Numbered from the stretch's first letter, positions 53,569-63,640 are shown. The stretch is 64,000 nucleotides of DNA from Alkalicoccobacillus murimartini (GCF_030813245.1 NZ_JAUSUA010000001.1:1054001-1118000); one strand, 5' to 3'. Notes: generated from the letters alone by a model not told the origin. Numbers and translations are program-made.

Positions 53569-55617
53569 TTAATCATACGTTCGTTCTTCTGAATTTTTTA
53601 CAAGTTCATCGTTAATATACAAATCAAATGAACCTGATTGACTTGTACTCACTCGAAGAGGAACAACATAGGTCTTAGACTCCGTTACTTCTTCTTCAAT
53701 GAAGACCTCGTCTTCACCATCTGTTGTTACATCACGGAACACAATGCGTATATCAAATACTTCACCTGCATCCTGCTCTTCTTGTGAGACTTCGATTGCT
53801 TGACTGACTTCAATGATTCGGCTTGGTTCCTCATCATCTACCGGAGGATCCTCATCGACTGGATCCTCAACTGGATCTGGATCTGTCTCATCTTCTTCTG
53901 GCCCACGAGAGATAACAATTTCCACATCACTGCCTTGATCAAGCATCTCAAAAGGTTCAGGGCTTTGACTAATAACTCTACCTTCTGCAATAGAATCATC
54001 ATACTCAAAACTAAAGCGTCCTCTTAAGCTATACTCATTAAAGTAAGCACGGGCTTCAGCCTCCGTATCCCCTTCTAAGTTTCTTAATCGGATTTGTGAC
54101 TCCACCGCGTAGGTAAGATAAACAGTGGTTGTTGAAGGAACAATTGCTGATCCAGACTCCGGTGTCTGACTTAATACCGTGCCTTCCTGTTCCTCATTAC
54201 TATCACGAGTCACTCGTTCAACATTCACATTCAACTGTTCCAGTAGCCGTTCCGCTTGCTCGATCGGAAAGCCTGTATAGTCTTGAAGTGTAATTTCTTC
54301 CTCTTCGCCACTCACTTGTAGCCTGATCGTTGAACCTTCCTTAACGGTAGACCCAGCACGTGGGTTTTGTGAAGCAACATGGCCTGGCTCAACGGAATCA
54401 TCGTCCACCTCTTGAACATCTACTGTTAAATTAAGGCCTTCAAGCTCTTGCTGAGCATCTTCCAATGGTTCATCGATCACATCTGGAATTTGGACCTCAG
54501 CCACCCTAAAAACATTTGGTAACACAGCAAATGCAGTAGCACCTGCCACAAGTGTAAAAACGGCCACAATAATCAGGATAAATAGCCACTTTTTTCGTTT
54601 TTTCTTTTTTGGAGGCTTAGCCAACGGTTTCGCTTGTTCGGTTTCTTTTTCCTTCGTAACCGTTACAGGTTTTGTCGGTTCAGCCGCGATCGTTTTTTCC
54701 AAGTCGTCTGAGTCAGATAGATGACCGACAATAGGAATAGCTTTTGTTACTTCTTGACTATCATCCATTTTGTATTGATAAGGCGATTCATTATAACGAT
54801 CTGGATCTAGTAATGTGTATGCATCTTCAGCCATTTCTTCAGCTGATTGATACCTTGCTGCTGGATCCTTCATCGTCGCTTTTTGAATCATGTTTTCTAC
54901 GCTTTGAGGAATCGCTGCATTTATTTGTTTAATGGAAGGCATATCATTTTGCAGGTGTTTAATTGCAATGGAAACAGCCGTATCTCCAGAAAAAGGCAAG
55001 ATTCCTGTTAACATCTCGTATAAAACAATACCTAATGAATAAATATCAGAACGGTATGTGATGTGACCTCCGCGTGCCTGTTCAGGTGAAAGGTAATGTA
55101 CTGATCCCATAACAGAATTCGTATGTGTAATGGTAGCAGCAGACATAGCTCTGGCTATACCAAAGTCAGCCACTTTTGCGTCTCCATCTTCACTAATAAG
55201 TATATTATGTGGTTTAATATCACGATGAACAATTTGATTCGCATGGGCATGGGCCATAGCAGCAAGAATTTGTTTTAGATAATCTAAAGCAAGATCAACT
55301 TGAAGCGGACCATCACTCTGAATAACTTCCTTTAACGTTTGTCCCTTGACGTATTCCATCACTATATAGTAAAGATTAGCCTCTTCACCTACATCAAAGA
55401 TATTGACAATATTCGGATGAGCTAAGCTAGTGGCGGATTGTGCTTCTCTACGGAATCGTTTAATGAACTGCTCATCATCTGAAAATTGTGGTTGCAAAAC
55501 TTTTACCGCAACATGCCTGTCCAAAATGACATCAAGCGCCAAATAGACATTGGCCATTCCGCCGCCGCCAATACTTTCTAAAATTACATAGCGATCACTT
55601 ATTCTTTGTCCTATCAT
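53569..55617 (-). CDS. prkC: Serine/threonine protein kinase PrkC with PASTA domains
   Basis: PrkC senses muropeptides and controls cell-wall and germination responses. The 682-residue product (ATG at 55617) has a kinase domain (about 8-270) with GGGGMANVYLALD, VAVKVL, HRDIKPHNILI and DFGIARAMS; a juxtamembrane basic KKKKRKK run; a transmembrane helix near 350; three PASTA repeats (about 370-565); an acidic Asp/Glu linker; and a C-terminal beta domain. A GTG at 55626 overlapping the prpC stop is a second possible start. It pairs with the phosphatase PrpC. Confidence 0.97.
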   Translation of the reverse strand: MIGQRISDRYVILESIGGGGMANVYLALDVILDRHVAVKVLQPQFSDDEQFIKRFRREAQSATSLAHPNIVNIFDVGEEANLYYIVMEYVKGQTLKEVIQSDGPLQVDLALDYLKQILAAMAHAHANQIVHRDIKPHNILISEDGDAKVADFGIARAMSAATITHTNSVMGSVHYLSPEQARGGHITYRSDIYSLGIVLYEMLTGILPFSGDTAVSIAIKHLQNDMPSIKQINAAIPQSVENMIQKATMKDPAARYQSAEEMAEDAYTLLDPDRYNESPYQYKMDDSQEVTKAIPIVGHLSDSDDLEKTIAAEPTKPVTVTKEKETEQAKPLAKPPKKKKRKKWLFILIIVAVFTLVAGATAFAVLPNVFRVAEVQIPDVIDEPLEDAQQELEGLNLTVDVQEVDDDSVEPGHVASQNPRAGSTVKEGSTIRLQVSGEEEEITLQDYTGFPIEQAERLLEQLNVNVERVTRDSNEEQEGTVLSQTPESGSAIVPSTTTVYLTYAVESQIRLRNLEGDTEAEARAYFNEYSLRGRFSFEYDDSIAEGRVISQSPEPFEMLDQGSDVEIVISRGPEEDETDPDPVEDPVDEDPPVDDEEPSRIIEVSQAIEVSQEEQDAGEVFDIRIVFRDVTTDGEDEVFIEEEVTESKTYVVPLRVSTSQSGSFDLYINDELVKNSEERTYD

Positions 55618-55622
55618 ACAGA

Positions 55623-56384
55623 TCACCCAACCCTATCAGCAGCTGTTGGAAATCGAATCAGCGCAATCGAAATATTATCTTCGCCTCCGCGTTCATTGGC
55701 TTGCTGTATAAATGTTTCTGATACAGCTTCAGCAGAACGATCGGACGAAAGTAACACGCCCATTTCAGATACAGAAAGTTTATCAGATAAACCATCAGAA
55801 CAAAGAAGCAAATCACGTGTTTCTTCAATAGGTAAAATCATGACATCCATCTTGATGGAAAGCTCTGTGCCTAGCGCACGTAACAAAACATTTTTTCGTG
55901 GATGGTTCTCTGCTTCTTCCGCAGAGATCTGTCCGGTTCTTCGTAATTCTTCAACTAATGAATGATCTGCTGTTTTTTGAGAAAACCCTTCATCCGTGCG
56001 GATATATGCGCGGCTATCTCCAATATGACCGATTGCAACGTACTCATCTGTACAAATGGCAGCTACCAACGTAGTCCCCATTCCCTTACAATCCTCGTGA
56101 TTATTCGCATATTCATAAACGGATTCATTAATCTCAGTGAATTGCTGCTTAAGCCAAACTTCTGCTTCTTTAGCTGAAAGTGGCTGTTTAAGACCTTCCC
56201 AAGCTTCTTTTAAAAGCTTTGAGGTCATTGCACTTGCGACATCTCCTGCACGATGTCCACCCATGCCATCTGCGACATACGCTAATAATCCAGCATCGGT
56301 GACATACGTACCACCCGAATCTTCATTATGTGTTCTTACTTGGCCTACATCTGATAAAAAAACGTAATCTAGAAGGGTTGTCAT
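55623..56384 (-). CDS. prpC: Protein serine/threonine phosphatase PrpC (PP2C)
   Basis: PrpC removes phosphate from PrkC and its targets. The 253-residue PP2C phosphatase has SDVGQVRTHNEDSGG (metal-binding Asp), LLAYVADGMGGHRAGDVAS, IGHIGDSRAYI and LCSDGLSDKLS, and GGEDNISIALI. It lies between rsmB and prkC and meets prkC end to start, so the two are cotranslated. rlmN, usually between rsmB and prpC, is absent. Confidence 0.97.
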   Translation of the reverse strand: MTTLLDYVFLSDVGQVRTHNEDSGGTYVTDAGLLAYVADGMGGHRAGDVASAMTSKLLKEAWEGLKQPLSAKEAEVWLKQQFTEINESVYEYANNHEDCKGMGTTLVAAICTDEYVAIGHIGDSRAYIRTDEGFSQKTADHSLVEELRRTGQISAEEAENHPRKNVLLRALGTELSIKMDVMILPIEETRDLLLCSDGLSDKLSVSEMGVLLSSDRSAEAVSETFIQQANERGGEDNISIALIRFPTAADRVG

Positions 56385-56427
56385 TCATCCACCTCTTTTC
56401 TTATTCCTCTTCTACTTTCAAAGAGTC

Positions 56428-57768
56428 TTATGATTGTTTTTTAAGAGCTGCAATAAAAAAACCATCTGAATGATAGTCTTGCGGTAGAACAGTTAACATG
56501 CCTTGATCAAATCTTTGAGGTAAGACTTGGATAGGCAAGCGATTTTTCAGATCTGAATCTAGTGAAAAATCGGGATGATTCTTGAGAAACGCCTTGATGG
56601 TCTCTTCATTTTCAGCTTTGTCCACTGTACATGTACTATATACTAATAGACCGCCATTTTTAACTCGTGTACTAGCAGCTGATAAAATATCTGCTTGAAT
56701 CCGAGCAATTTGTGTGACATCTTGTTCTGTTTTTGACCACTTAATATCTGGCTTTCTCTTTAATACTCCAAACCCTGTGCAAGGAGCATCTACAAGCACA
56801 CGATCGTATTCATCCGCATGATCCACTAGCTTCCTAGCGTCAAGTGCTTCTGCTTTAATCGATGACAGGCCTAGTCTTTTAGCTTGAGCTTGAATCAGCT
56901 TTATCTTTTGTGGGTGGAGATCTAGTGCAAGAACTTGTCCCTCATTGTTCATACGTTCTGCCAAATGAGTTGTTTTTCCCCCAGGAGCGGCACAAGTATC
57001 AAGAACATTCATACCAGGTTCGGGAGAAAGGGCAGAAGCAACCATCATGGAGCTTTCATCTTGAGCCGTAATAAGTCCTTGCATATAAGCGTCGGACTCA
57101 AAGACCGCTCCTTTCTCGATAATCACGCCCACTTCCGTAAATTCGGCAGCCACCGCCTCAATTCCTTCACTGGTCAATTGATGGATGACTTCATCTCTTG
57201 TTGTTCTTGTAAGATTTACCCTCATCGTGACTGGAGCCGGAAGTAGATTTTCATCACACATTGCCTCTGTTTCTTCTTGACCATATTGGTCAATCCATCG
57301 CTTAAGTAACCAAACAGGATGACTCGACTTAATCGACAAACGTTCAACCGGGTCTTTGATCAAATCAAACGAAGGTCGTTGCGCACGTTGAAAAGCACGT
57401 AGCACACCGTTTACCATGCCGCTGATTCCTTTGTGACCATTTTTCTTGGCAATGGTCACCGCCTCATGAACGACCGCACGTTCTGGCACTCGATCCAGAT
57501 AGACCATCTGATAGATGGACAAACGAAGCAGAACCAGGACCCATGTATCTAGCTTTTTTAAGTCTTGTTTAATAAATGGTTTTAGATAATAATCTAATGT
57601 CAATTTTCTTTGAATCGTCCCATAGACAATTTCTGTTAGCAAGGCTGAATCACGTCGATCAAGCCCGGCATTTTTTCGTGTTTCATTTAGAAGCAGATGA
57701 CTATACGCTTGGTTTTTCTCAATTTTCACCAAGACATCGAGGGCTGCTTCACGAACTGTTTTACTCAT
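56428..57768 (-). CDS. rsmB: 16S rRNA (cytosine967-C5)-methyltransferase RsmB
   Basis: The 446-residue product has an N-terminal NusB-like domain (about 1-150; LLTEIVYGTIQRKLTLDYYL) and a SAM-dependent methyltransferase domain with VLDTCAAPGGKTTHLAERM, the PCC-like DAPCTGFGVLKRKPDIKW and the second catalytic Cys in YSTCTVDKAENEETI. It overlaps fmt by eight bases. rlmN would follow in B. subtilis; here only 43 bases separate it from prpC. Confidence 0.97.
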   Translation of the reverse strand: MSKTVREAALDVLVKIEKNQAYSHLLLNETRKNAGLDRRDSALLTEIVYGTIQRKLTLDYYLKPFIKQDLKKLDTWVLVLLRLSIYQMVYLDRVPERAVVHEAVTIAKKNGHKGISGMVNGVLRAFQRAQRPSFDLIKDPVERLSIKSSHPVWLLKRWIDQYGQEETEAMCDENLLPAPVTMRVNLTRTTRDEVIHQLTSEGIEAVAAEFTEVGVIIEKGAVFESDAYMQGLITAQDESSMMVASALSPEPGMNVLDTCAAPGGKTTHLAERMNNEGQVLALDLHPQKIKLIQAQAKRLGLSSIKAEALDARKLVDHADEYDRVLVDAPCTGFGVLKRKPDIKWSKTEQDVTQIARIQADILSAASTRVKNGGLLVYSTCTVDKAENEETIKAFLKNHPDFSLDSDLKNRLPIQVLPQRFDQGMLTVLPQDYHSDGFFIAALKKQS

Positions 57769-58708
57769 TGTATTCTCCTAACCTCATTCCAATAGACAAT
57801 CTTGATCCCACACCTCGATTAAATGAGGCCGCATCCATACGCTTTTTTCCAGCAGGTTGCAGTTCAATGACCTTAATATTCTCGCCATCACCTGTGCTTA
57901 CAACCATACCTTCGTCCGTTAGCTCGATGATTTCTCCCGGTTTGCCTTGCTCAGATGAACGTTCGACTAATTCTGCTTTCCAAATCTTAAGGTTTTGGCC
58001 TTCAAGTGTTGTATAAGCGACTGGCCATGGGCAAAGTCCACGAATCTGGTTAAATAGATCACGCCCACCTTTGTTCCAGTCCAGTTTCTCCATCTCTCGC
58101 GAAATATTTCGCGCAAAGGTCGCTTTTGAATCATCTTGTTTGATCGGCGTCACTGTTCCATCAATCAAGCTGGCAATTGTTTCTGTTAACAAAGGAGCAC
58201 CAATCTGACTTAACTTATCATGTAAGCTAGCAACGTCATCAGTATCCTCAATGGACACTCGTTTCTGACTAAGAATATCTCCAGCATCAAGCTTCTCCGC
58301 CATATACATGATTGTAATTCCTGTTTCCGATTCACCATCAATAATTGCTTGATGAATAGGTGCGCCTCCCCGATATTTCGGCAATAAAGAAGCATGTACA
58401 TTTAGACATTTGTACTGAGGTATTTCAAGCAGTTCTTTAGGCAAAATTTGACCAAAAGCTGCTGTTACAATTAAATCCGGTTTAAGCTCAGCCACTGTTT
58501 CCCACTCTAAACGAATTTTTTCCGGTTGAATAACTGGCAATCCGAGTCGTTCTGCTTCTACTTTAACCGGAGGGGGTGTTAATTTCTTTTTTCGTCCTAC
58601 TGGTCGGTCAGGTTGAGTGACAACAGCCTTAACCGGGTATGTTGAATGCAGCTCCTGTAACACAGGCACAGCAAAATCTGGTGTTCCCATAAATATAATG
58701 TTCATCAT
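57761..58708 (-). CDS. fmt: Methionyl-tRNA formyltransferase
   Basis: Fmt formylates initiator Met-tRNA. The ATG at 58708 gives 315 residues beginning MMNIIFMGTPDFAVPVLQEL; AAAGG lies seven bases before. The folate-binding and catalytic blocks AFGQILPKELLEI, NVHASLLPKYRGGAPIHQAIIDGE and the C-terminal RNA-binding domain (IRGLCPWPVAYTTLEG) are visible. It is preceded by priA with 16 bases between; def, which usually sits between them, is absent. Confidence 0.97.
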   Translation of the reverse strand: MMNIIFMGTPDFAVPVLQELHSTYPVKAVVTQPDRPVGRKKKLTPPPVKVEAERLGLPVIQPEKIRLEWETVAELKPDLIVTAAFGQILPKELLEIPQYKCLNVHASLLPKYRGGAPIHQAIIDGESETGITIMYMAEKLDAGDILSQKRVSIEDTDDVASLHDKLSQIGAPLLTETIASLIDGTVTPIKQDDSKATFARNISREMEKLDWNKGGRDLFNQIRGLCPWPVAYTTLEGQNLKIWKAELVERSSEQGKPGEIIELTDEGMVVSTGDGENIKVIELQPAGKKRMDAASFNRGVGSRLSIGMRLGEYNE

Positions 58709-58724
58709 CACACTGCCTTTCGCC

Positions 58725-61121
58725 TCACATAAAAAAGTAAGGGTGCATATCTAGACTTATTTGAAGTTTACCTTGTGTGGTATCACGCAAGTAATGCTGC
58801 AGTATTTGCTGCAATGCCTCCGTTAGCCTAGGTTCATTTTTGTATTTTATCATGCATTGATAGCGATATCTATCTTTTATACGGGCAATCGGAGAGACGA
58901 CCGGACCGAGTATAACCGTCTCACTGCCAAGCGTACTCTTTAAGTAATCCGAGATCTTTTGTGCCTTCTGAATAACATTTGGTAGGTCAGGGTCAGAAAT
59001 GGTGACAAGCGCCATATAACGATAAGGTGGATACTCCGCCGCCTTACGCTGTCTCATCTCCATTTGATAAAAAGTATCATAATCATGGCTTTTAACGAGT
59101 TCAATACTATAGTGCTCAGGTGTGTAGGATTGCAAAAGGACTTCACCTGGTCGTTGGTGCCTGCCCGCTCTTCCACTTACCTGTTCAAGCACCTGAAACG
59201 TTCGCTCTGCAGATCGGAAGTCAGGAATATGGAGCATCGTATCTGCAGCAAGGACTCCCACTAGCGTGATATTAGGGAAATCCAACCCTTTTGCAATCAT
59301 CTGCGTACCAAGCAGGATGTCTGCGTCACCATTTCCAAACGCATCAAGTAATCGCTGATGTGACCCTTTTGTTCGTGTGGTATCCACATCCATTCGGATG
59401 ACCCTGGCTTCTGGTAGAACACGCGTTAATTCTTCTTCTACTTTTTGAGTACCCGATCCAAAAAATCGGATATGTTCACTTGTACATTCTGGACATTCCA
59501 CCGGCATCGTTTCTTCATGACCACAGTAATGACATTTAAGAGAGTGATTGCTACGATGATAAGTCAAGGAAATATCACAATGTTCACATTGTGGCACATA
59601 CCCGCAATCTCTACACATTACAAACGTCGAATATCCACGTCGATTTAGAAACAGTACACTTTGCTCGCCAAGCTCAAGTCTTCGTTTCAATGCTTCCATT
59701 AATGAGACAGAAAACATCGAACGATTACCTGCTCGAAGCTCCTCTCGCATATCAACAATATCAACGGTTGGCATCGGTCGATTATTGACACGATGCTTTA
59801 GCGAAAGCAGTGTGTATACTCCTTTTTGGGCTCGTGCAAAGGTTTCAAGAGATGGTGTAGCACTCCCCAAGATTACAGGACATTGATGGTGAACACTTCG
59901 TTTAATCGCTACTTCTTTTGTGTGATATCGCGGCATATCTTCCTGTTTATAGCTTGTCTCATGTTCTTCATCCATAATAATTAATCCGAGATTCGAAAAT
60001 GGAGCAAATACCGCAGAGCGTGCCCCAACCACAACTTTCACTTCGCTACGGTGGATTCGTCTCCATTCATCATACTTCTCTCCAACTGAAAGACCTGAAT
60101 GCATGACCGCTACTTCTTCACCGAAGCGAGACTTAAATCGAGAAACGATTTGAGGTGTTAATGAAATTTCTGGAACGAGCATAATTGCCTCTTTGCCTTG
60201 CTTCATTACTTCGTCAATTGCTTGAAGATAGATTTCTGTCTTCCCACTACCTGTTACCCCGTGTAACAAAAATGTCTCACTTCTCTTATCCACGATTGCC
60301 TTTTTCAGAGGTATAAAAGCCTGTTGTTGCTCATCTGTAAATGGAAGAGGAGGGGATGGTTTATATCGAACTCCTTGTAAAGGGTCGCGATAAGTCTCTT
60401 GATCCCACTCTAAAACGAGCTTTTTTTCAATTAATGACTTTAACACTGCACGGGTTGATTGTGTCGCAGTCAACACCTCTTGCGAACGTATCGGTTCAGC
60501 CTTTTGTTCGATGAAATGTATGATCTCTAGTTGTTTATGTGCTGAGGATTTAATTGAGGTTAGGTCCGCCTCTTTGTTTACCTTCACCCATTTCTCCATC
60601 TTTTTCTTCGCTTTTTCCTTTACCACATAATGCACGACTAACTGTCCTGCATCTAATGCTTTTCGCACAAGTCCAAGCTGTGATCCTAAGTGGTCAACCG
60701 CATCTTTCCAAAGGACCTTTTTATTCTGTTGAAAAAGAGGTTGAAGCGGCATTTCTAATTCACGATGAGCGACCAAAAGATGTAGTTCTTTCATGACAGA
60801 CGTTTTTAAGGCGGCCGGTAACATTACCTGAAACGCACTAATTTGAAAACAAATAGTGGTATGTGCTAACCATCGTCCTAGCTGTAAGAGTTCACTTGTT
60901 AGCACTGGGACAGGGTCTAGGACTTCTTGCACAGACTTTAACTTTGGAACATCACTTGTAGCCGTGACCTCAATGACAAAGCCCTGGATCTGCCTTGGAC
61001 CAAACGGAACAATAATACGCATCCCTGGTTGAATGATCTGCTCTAGATGAGCCGGAATCAAATAATCAAACAGACGGTCCGTTTGGGCAGCAGGCACATC
61101 TACAATCGTGCGAGCGATCAT
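58725..61121 (-). CDS. priA: Primosomal replication restart helicase PriA
   Basis: PriA reloads the replication machinery at stalled forks. The 798-residue product has the 3'-DNA-binding domain (ARTIVDVPAAQTDRLFDYLIP), Walker A LLHGVTGSGKTEIYLQA, DEEH in LIIMDEEHETSYKQED, and two zinc-binding Cys clusters (CRDCGYVPQCEHCD, CHYCGHEETMPVECPEC). The helicase C part has LLGTQMIAKGLDFPNITLVGV. It overlaps coaBC by four bases. Confidence 0.97.
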   Translation of the reverse strand: MIARTIVDVPAAQTDRLFDYLIPAHLEQIIQPGMRIIVPFGPRQIQGFVIEVTATSDVPKLKSVQEVLDPVPVLTSELLQLGRWLAHTTICFQISAFQVMLPAALKTSVMKELHLLVAHRELEMPLQPLFQQNKKVLWKDAVDHLGSQLGLVRKALDAGQLVVHYVVKEKAKKKMEKWVKVNKEADLTSIKSSAHKQLEIIHFIEQKAEPIRSQEVLTATQSTRAVLKSLIEKKLVLEWDQETYRDPLQGVRYKPSPPLPFTDEQQQAFIPLKKAIVDKRSETFLLHGVTGSGKTEIYLQAIDEVMKQGKEAIMLVPEISLTPQIVSRFKSRFGEEVAVMHSGLSVGEKYDEWRRIHRSEVKVVVGARSAVFAPFSNLGLIIMDEEHETSYKQEDMPRYHTKEVAIKRSVHHQCPVILGSATPSLETFARAQKGVYTLLSLKHRVNNRPMPTVDIVDMREELRAGNRSMFSVSLMEALKRRLELGEQSVLFLNRRGYSTFVMCRDCGYVPQCEHCDISLTYHRSNHSLKCHYCGHEETMPVECPECTSEHIRFFGSGTQKVEEELTRVLPEARVIRMDVDTTRTKGSHQRLLDAFGNGDADILLGTQMIAKGLDFPNITLVGVLAADTMLHIPDFRSAERTFQVLEQVSGRAGRHQRPGEVLLQSYTPEHYSIELVKSHDYDTFYQMEMRQRKAAEYPPYRYMALVTISDPDLPNVIQKAQKISDYLKSTLGSETVILGPVVSPIARIKDRYRYQCMIKYKNEPRLTEALQQILQHYLRDTTQGKLQISLDMHPYFFM

Positions 61122-62332
61122 TTACTCTCATACTCCTTTTTAAATGCCTCGATCGAATCGAGAATATGAGTTGCCGCCTGGTTTTTGCTCGTCAGCGGAA
61201 AACGTTGTTCTCCACCCTTACGATCATAAATTGAAATGATGTTTGTATCCCCATCAAACCCGGCGCCTTTTGCTGATATATCATTTGCTACAATCAAATC
61301 TAGCTGTTTTTTTGCGAGCTTGCCTTTGGCATAGTCTTCAACATTCTCTGACTCTGCCGCAAAGCCAATAAGAAGCTGATCAGTCGTTTTCTGCGAACCT
61401 AATTCCATTAGAATATCCTTTGTTGCTTCAAGCTCAACTGACCATTGGTCCTGTTTCTTTTTATGTTTTTGAGCGTATGTATAAGCCGGTCGATAATCAG
61501 CAACCGCAGCGGATTTAATTGTAATATCACTCATAGCGAATTGATTGATGACTTCGTTGTACATTTCCTCTGCAGTTGTGACTTGTTTCAATGTCACACC
61601 GGCCGGAGGGTCAAGGTTAGTAGGACCCGTTACGAGAGTCACTTTTGCCCCTTTTTCAACAGCCGCTTGGGCAAGAGCATAGCCCATTTTTCCTGAAGAA
61701 TAATTGGAAAAATATCTAACAGGATCAATGGCTTCACGAGTGGGACCTGCTGTAATTAACACCTTCTTATCCATCCAGAAAGGGTCTTTTTCTGTAAAGT
61801 GAGCCTGCAATACATTCACGATATCTTTCGGTTCGGCCATTCGTCCTTTTCCAATCCAACCACAAGCCAAATAACCCGCTTCCGCATCAAGTAGCTGATA
61901 GCCAAAAGTATCAAGCTTTTGAATATTTTCTTGAACAGCAGGGTGGTTGTACATATTAATATTCATGGCTGGAGCGATGTAAACTGGCGCTAAGGTCGCA
62001 AGTAACGTGGTTGTAACCATATCGTCTGCCAACCCATTAGCAAGCTTACCAATCACATTTGCCGTAGCTGGAGCAACAATACAGAGGTCTGCCCAATCCG
62101 CAATGTCGATATGCGCAATCTTTTCCGGATTTGGTTCCGTGAATGTATCCACATAGACAGGATTTCTTGATAAAGCCTGAAATGTAAGTGGCTGCATAAA
62201 TTCCTGCGCAGACTTTGTCATCATCACCTTAACCTCTGCTCCTGCCTGTACCAATTTACTCGTTAGATCACAGGCTTTGTAGGAGGCAATGCCACCTGTT
62301 ACGCCAAGTAAGATTTTTTTACCTTTTAGCAT
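61118..62332 (-). CDS. coaBC: Bifunctional phosphopantothenoylcysteine decarboxylase/synthetase CoaBC
   Basis: CoaBC carries out two steps of coenzyme A synthesis. The ATG at 62332 gives 404 residues, MLKGKKILLGVTGGIASYKACDL; longer frame starts six codons earlier. The decarboxylase (about 1-180) has PAMNINMYNHP and the catalytic Cys in LACGWIGKGRMAEP. The synthetase half has TAGPTREAIDPVRYFSNYSSGKMGYALA and the KKKQD tail that binds phosphopantothenate. It follows a terminator after rpoZ. Confidence 0.96.
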   Translation of the reverse strand: MLKGKKILLGVTGGIASYKACDLTSKLVQAGAEVKVMMTKSAQEFMQPLTFQALSRNPVYVDTFTEPNPEKIAHIDIADWADLCIVAPATANVIGKLANGLADDMVTTTLLATLAPVYIAPAMNINMYNHPAVQENIQKLDTFGYQLLDAEAGYLACGWIGKGRMAEPKDIVNVLQAHFTEKDPFWMDKKVLITAGPTREAIDPVRYFSNYSSGKMGYALAQAAVEKGAKVTLVTGPTNLDPPAGVTLKQVTTAEEMYNEVINQFAMSDITIKSAAVADYRPAYTYAQKHKKKQDQWSVELEATKDILMELGSQKTTDQLLIGFAAESENVEDYAKGKLAKKQLDLIVANDISAKGAGFDGDTNIISIYDRKGGEQRFPLTSKNQAATHILDSIEAFKKEYESK

Positions 62333-62382
62333 ACTCCTCGCCTCTTTCATAAAAAAATTAATCTCTATCCATCATATAAGAA

Positions 62383-62412
62383 AACAACCTATTTCCGCAA
62401 AAATAGGTTGTT
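62383..62412 (-). terminator. Terminator between rpoZ and coaBC
   Basis: A perfect 12-base repeat (AACAACCTATTT and AAATAGGTTGTT) with a six-base loop lies eight bases after the rpoZ stop; the minus strand continues TTCTTATAT after a short T run. It likely ends remA-gmk-rpoZ. Confidence 0.7.
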
Positions 62413-62419
62413 AGGTGTT

Positions 62420-62641
62420 CTATTCAACAGTATCTTCAGGCTGTAGTCGTTCGAATGTCAAATGGTCCTCAACGATTTCTTCAAGAGCCATTCCTACGGC
62501 TTTGAACGATTTTGGCTTTTTAACCAATGGACCTCGACGAGCATCTTCGCGAATTTCTCTAGCACGTCTTGATGATACCGTTACTAATGTATACTTTGAA
62601 TCTAATTTCTCCATAAGAGAATCAATTGAAGGATATAACAT
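62420..62641 (-). CDS. rpoZ: DNA-directed RNA polymerase omega subunit
   Basis: Omega helps RNA polymerase assembly. The 73-residue product starts [32 protein letters not shown], the family core, and ends [21 protein letters not shown]. It sits three bases after gmk, the conserved gmk-rpoZ pair. Confidence 0.97.
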   Translation of the reverse strand: MLYPSIDSLMEKLDSKYTLVTVSSRRAREIREDARRGPLVKKPKSFKAVGMALEEIVEDHLTFERLQPEDTVE

Positions 62642-62644
62642 AAA

Positions 62645-63259
62645 CTATTCAACCTCCACAAGTTGTTTGTATTTTTCAATCAGACGTACTCTTTTGCAAT
62701 GCTCTGCCGTTACAATCGATTTGATCCTGTTCACGGCAAACTCAACTGCATCGTTTTCTACTACGTAATCGTACATTTTCATTAAATCAATTTCTTCTTT
62801 AGCGACCGTCATTCGCTCATCAATCACTTCAGCCGTCTCTGTCCCACGTCCAACAATACGGTTACGTAATTCAGCAAGACTAGGTGGCATTAAGAAGATA
62901 AAGACACCTTCTGGAAACCGTTCACGAACTTTCATTGCTCCTTGAACTTCAATCTCCAAAATAATATCTTGTCCTTGATCCAGTGTTTCGCGAACATAAT
63001 CTACAGGGGTTCCGTAGAAGTTCCCAACGTACTCTGCCCACTCTAACAACTTGTTATCGGCAATCATCGTTTGGAACTGCTCGTGGCTCTTGAAGAAGTA
63101 ATTCACTCCATCTATTTCACCAGCTCTTGGCTTCCGAGTTGTAGCCGAGACTGAATATTGGATGTCCGTTTCCTCGCTACGCAAGGCTGCACAAACCGTT
63201 CCTTTTCCTACTCCCGCTGGGCCAGACAACACGATAAGCAGGCCTTTTTCTTTTTTCAT
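62645..63259 (-). CDS. gmk: Guanylate kinase
   Basis: Gmk converts GMP to GDP. The ATG at 63259 with GGAGGT upstream gives 204 residues, [26 protein letters not shown]; the P-loop has Ala where GPSGVGKGT is usual, a tolerated change. The GMP-binding parts [19 protein letters not shown] and [15 protein letters not shown], and [23 protein letters not shown], are present. It follows remA by 31 bases. Confidence 0.97.
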   Translation of the reverse strand: MKKEKGLLIVLSGPAGVGKGTVCAALRSEETDIQYSVSATTRKPRAGEIDGVNYFFKSHEQFQTMIADNKLLEWAEYVGNFYGTPVDYVRETLDQGQDIILEIEVQGAMKVRERFPEGVFIFLMPPSLAELRNRIVGRGTETAEVIDERMTVAKEEIDLMKMYDYVVENDAVEFAVNRIKSIVTAEHCKRVRLIEKYKQLVEVE

Positions 63260-63290
63260 GTTAACCGTACCTCCATCTTTAACTCTTTTC

Positions 63291-63554
63291 TTACGAGTCG
63301 TCGGAATTGTCTTCTTTGACAGTGAGTCGCTGAGCCACTGTCTCTGGTTGAACAGCACTTAAGATCACATGGTCGCTATCTGCCACGATCACAGCTCTTG
63401 TTCTGCGTCCATAAGTAGCATCAATCAACATGTTCCGATCACGCGCATCTTGAATGATACGTTTAATAGGTGCTGATTCAGGGCTAACGATGGAGATAAT
63501 CCGGTTCGCCGAAACAATGTTGCCAAAACCTATATTAATCAAGCGTATACTCAT
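63291..63554 (-). CDS. remA: Extracellular matrix regulator RemA
   Basis: RemA is a DNA-binding activator of matrix and osmoprotection genes in Bacillus. The 87-residue product [20 protein letters not shown] with [55 protein letters not shown] is a clear member. A GGGGG ribosome site precedes the ATG. It comes before gmk as in B. subtilis; yloC, usually upstream, is absent. Confidence 0.96.
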   Translation of the reverse strand: MSIRLINIGFGNIVSANRIISIVSPESAPIKRIIQDARDRNMLIDATYGRRTRAVIVADSDHVILSAVQPETVAQRLTVKEDNSDDS

Positions 63555-63609
63555 ATTGGCATCCCCCTGTCTAATTGAGCCATCTCTCTTCGCTTGCTCT
63601 TATCTAGTT

Positions 63610-63640
63610 ATTATACCAAATAATTCCTACTATTATACGA
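63610..63640 (-). promoter_or_regulatory. Candidate remA promoter region
   Basis: Two TATAAT-type -10 boxes occur on the minus strand about 20 bases apart (63610-63615 perfect TATAAT, and one near 63630), 55-85 bases before the remA start. I see no strong -35 for either, so only the region is reported. The 63555-63770 spacer has no gene. Confidence 0.35.

Noticed and set aside
55606-55965. 119-codon plus-strand frame opposite prpC
   Set aside because: Ser-rich shadow frame within a conserved phosphatase gene.
57576-58016. 146-codon plus-strand frame across rsmB-fmt
   Set aside because: Overlaps two well-supported genes and has no ribosome site or recognisable features.
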